Assembly (NCBI RefSeq): GCF_002234675.1
Contig: NC_019867.2
Coordinates: forward strand, 30,226,747-30,290,746
Direction of reading: 5' to 3'
Origin: Oryzias latipes
Taxonomy: Eukaryota; Chordata; Actinopteri; Beloniformes; Adrianichthyidae
DNA: 64,000 nt
A program made the position numbers and the translations under genes. How positions within the stretch are numbered: the stretch's first letter is position 1; each line of letters starts with the position of its first letter. This document shows positions 63,869 to 64,000 of this stretch, piece after piece. The notes under the pieces were generated by a model. It saw only the letters and a program-made list of their open reading frames with translations. It had not been told where the DNA came from and searched no databases.

Positions 63869-64000
63869 TTAACCCTTGTGCTATCCTGTGGGGTCAAGAT
63901 GACCATTGACGTGTTCTCCCTACCATGACAAAGGTCGAAAGGTTTCATGTCATCCATGGACACCAGTGAAGATCACAAATCATTAAAGAAAAAAGGTTCA
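63869..64000. mobile_element. piggyBac-like MITE (family M), cut by window end
   Basis: TTAACCCTTGTGCTATCCTG at 63869, then CATTGACGTGTTCTCCCTAC and CCATGGACACCAGTGAAGAT as in the 3198 copy. The right end lies beyond 64000. Confidence 0.82.

Overview
The window is nuclear DNA of a ray-finned (teleost) fish. Genes are split by many short introns with GT-AG borders, and the spaces between exons are packed with fish-type LINE, Tc1/mariner, PIF/Harbinger, hAT and piggyBac-like MITE copies, microsatellites and minisatellites. The very frequent TTAA-flanked MITE beginning CCCTTGTGCTATC reminds me of medaka-type (Oryzias) genomes, but that species guess is weak. There are no bacterial operons, CRISPR arrays or phage genes.

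Five protein-coding genes can be supported. (1) npr3, natriuretic peptide clearance receptor, plus strand: three exons at 2194-2654 encode the membrane-proximal ectodomain and the transmembrane helix. The 5' exons lie left of the window and the short last cytoplasmic exon was not found. (2) sub1 (transcriptional coactivator PC4/p15), minus strand: complete, four coding exons, 31812-30998, plus a likely 5' UTR exon near 32.6 kb. (3) zfr (zinc finger RNA-binding protein), minus strand: complete, 20 coding exons from 54793 down to 34726. All phases close and the total is 1064 codons plus stop. (4) uqcc3 (mitochondrial complex III assembly factor), plus strand: two exons, 59842-59958 and 62220-62348. 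(5) A small secreted single-C2-domain protein resembling the C-terminal C2 domain of perforin, minus strand, 63171-62776, convergent with uqcc3.

Layout: 1-2.7 kb is the npr3 3' part, set among repeats. 2.7-30 kb is a repeat-rich tract: a 2.5 kb LINE broken by one stop codon, nested MITEs at 8.9-9.8 kb, two related Harbinger elements at 14-17 kb, a Tc1 pseudogene at 27-28 kb cut by a MITE, and several hairpins. 31-32.7 kb is sub1. 34.2-54.8 kb is zfr, whose last intron holds about 1.7 kb of 19-bp minisatellite, a hAT-Charlie-type element and a Harbinger copy. 55-59.8 kb is an AT-rich intergenic tract with L1 remnants. 59.8-63.2 kb holds uqcc3 and the C2 gene. uqcc3's single intron is almost filled by a 2.1 kb TTA-flanked Harbinger-like insertion containing a 103-bp inverted repeat.

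npr3, sub1 and zfr are also neighbours on human chromosome 5p13, so the block is an old vertebrate synteny group, here with some gene orientations changed. I did not find a convincing new biological system. The most notable items are the structures of the mobile elements (a perfect 113-nt palindrome, a 72-nt hairpin, nested insertions), the zfr intron minisatellite, the unlocated npr3 terminal exon, and the stand-alone perforin-type C2 gene.
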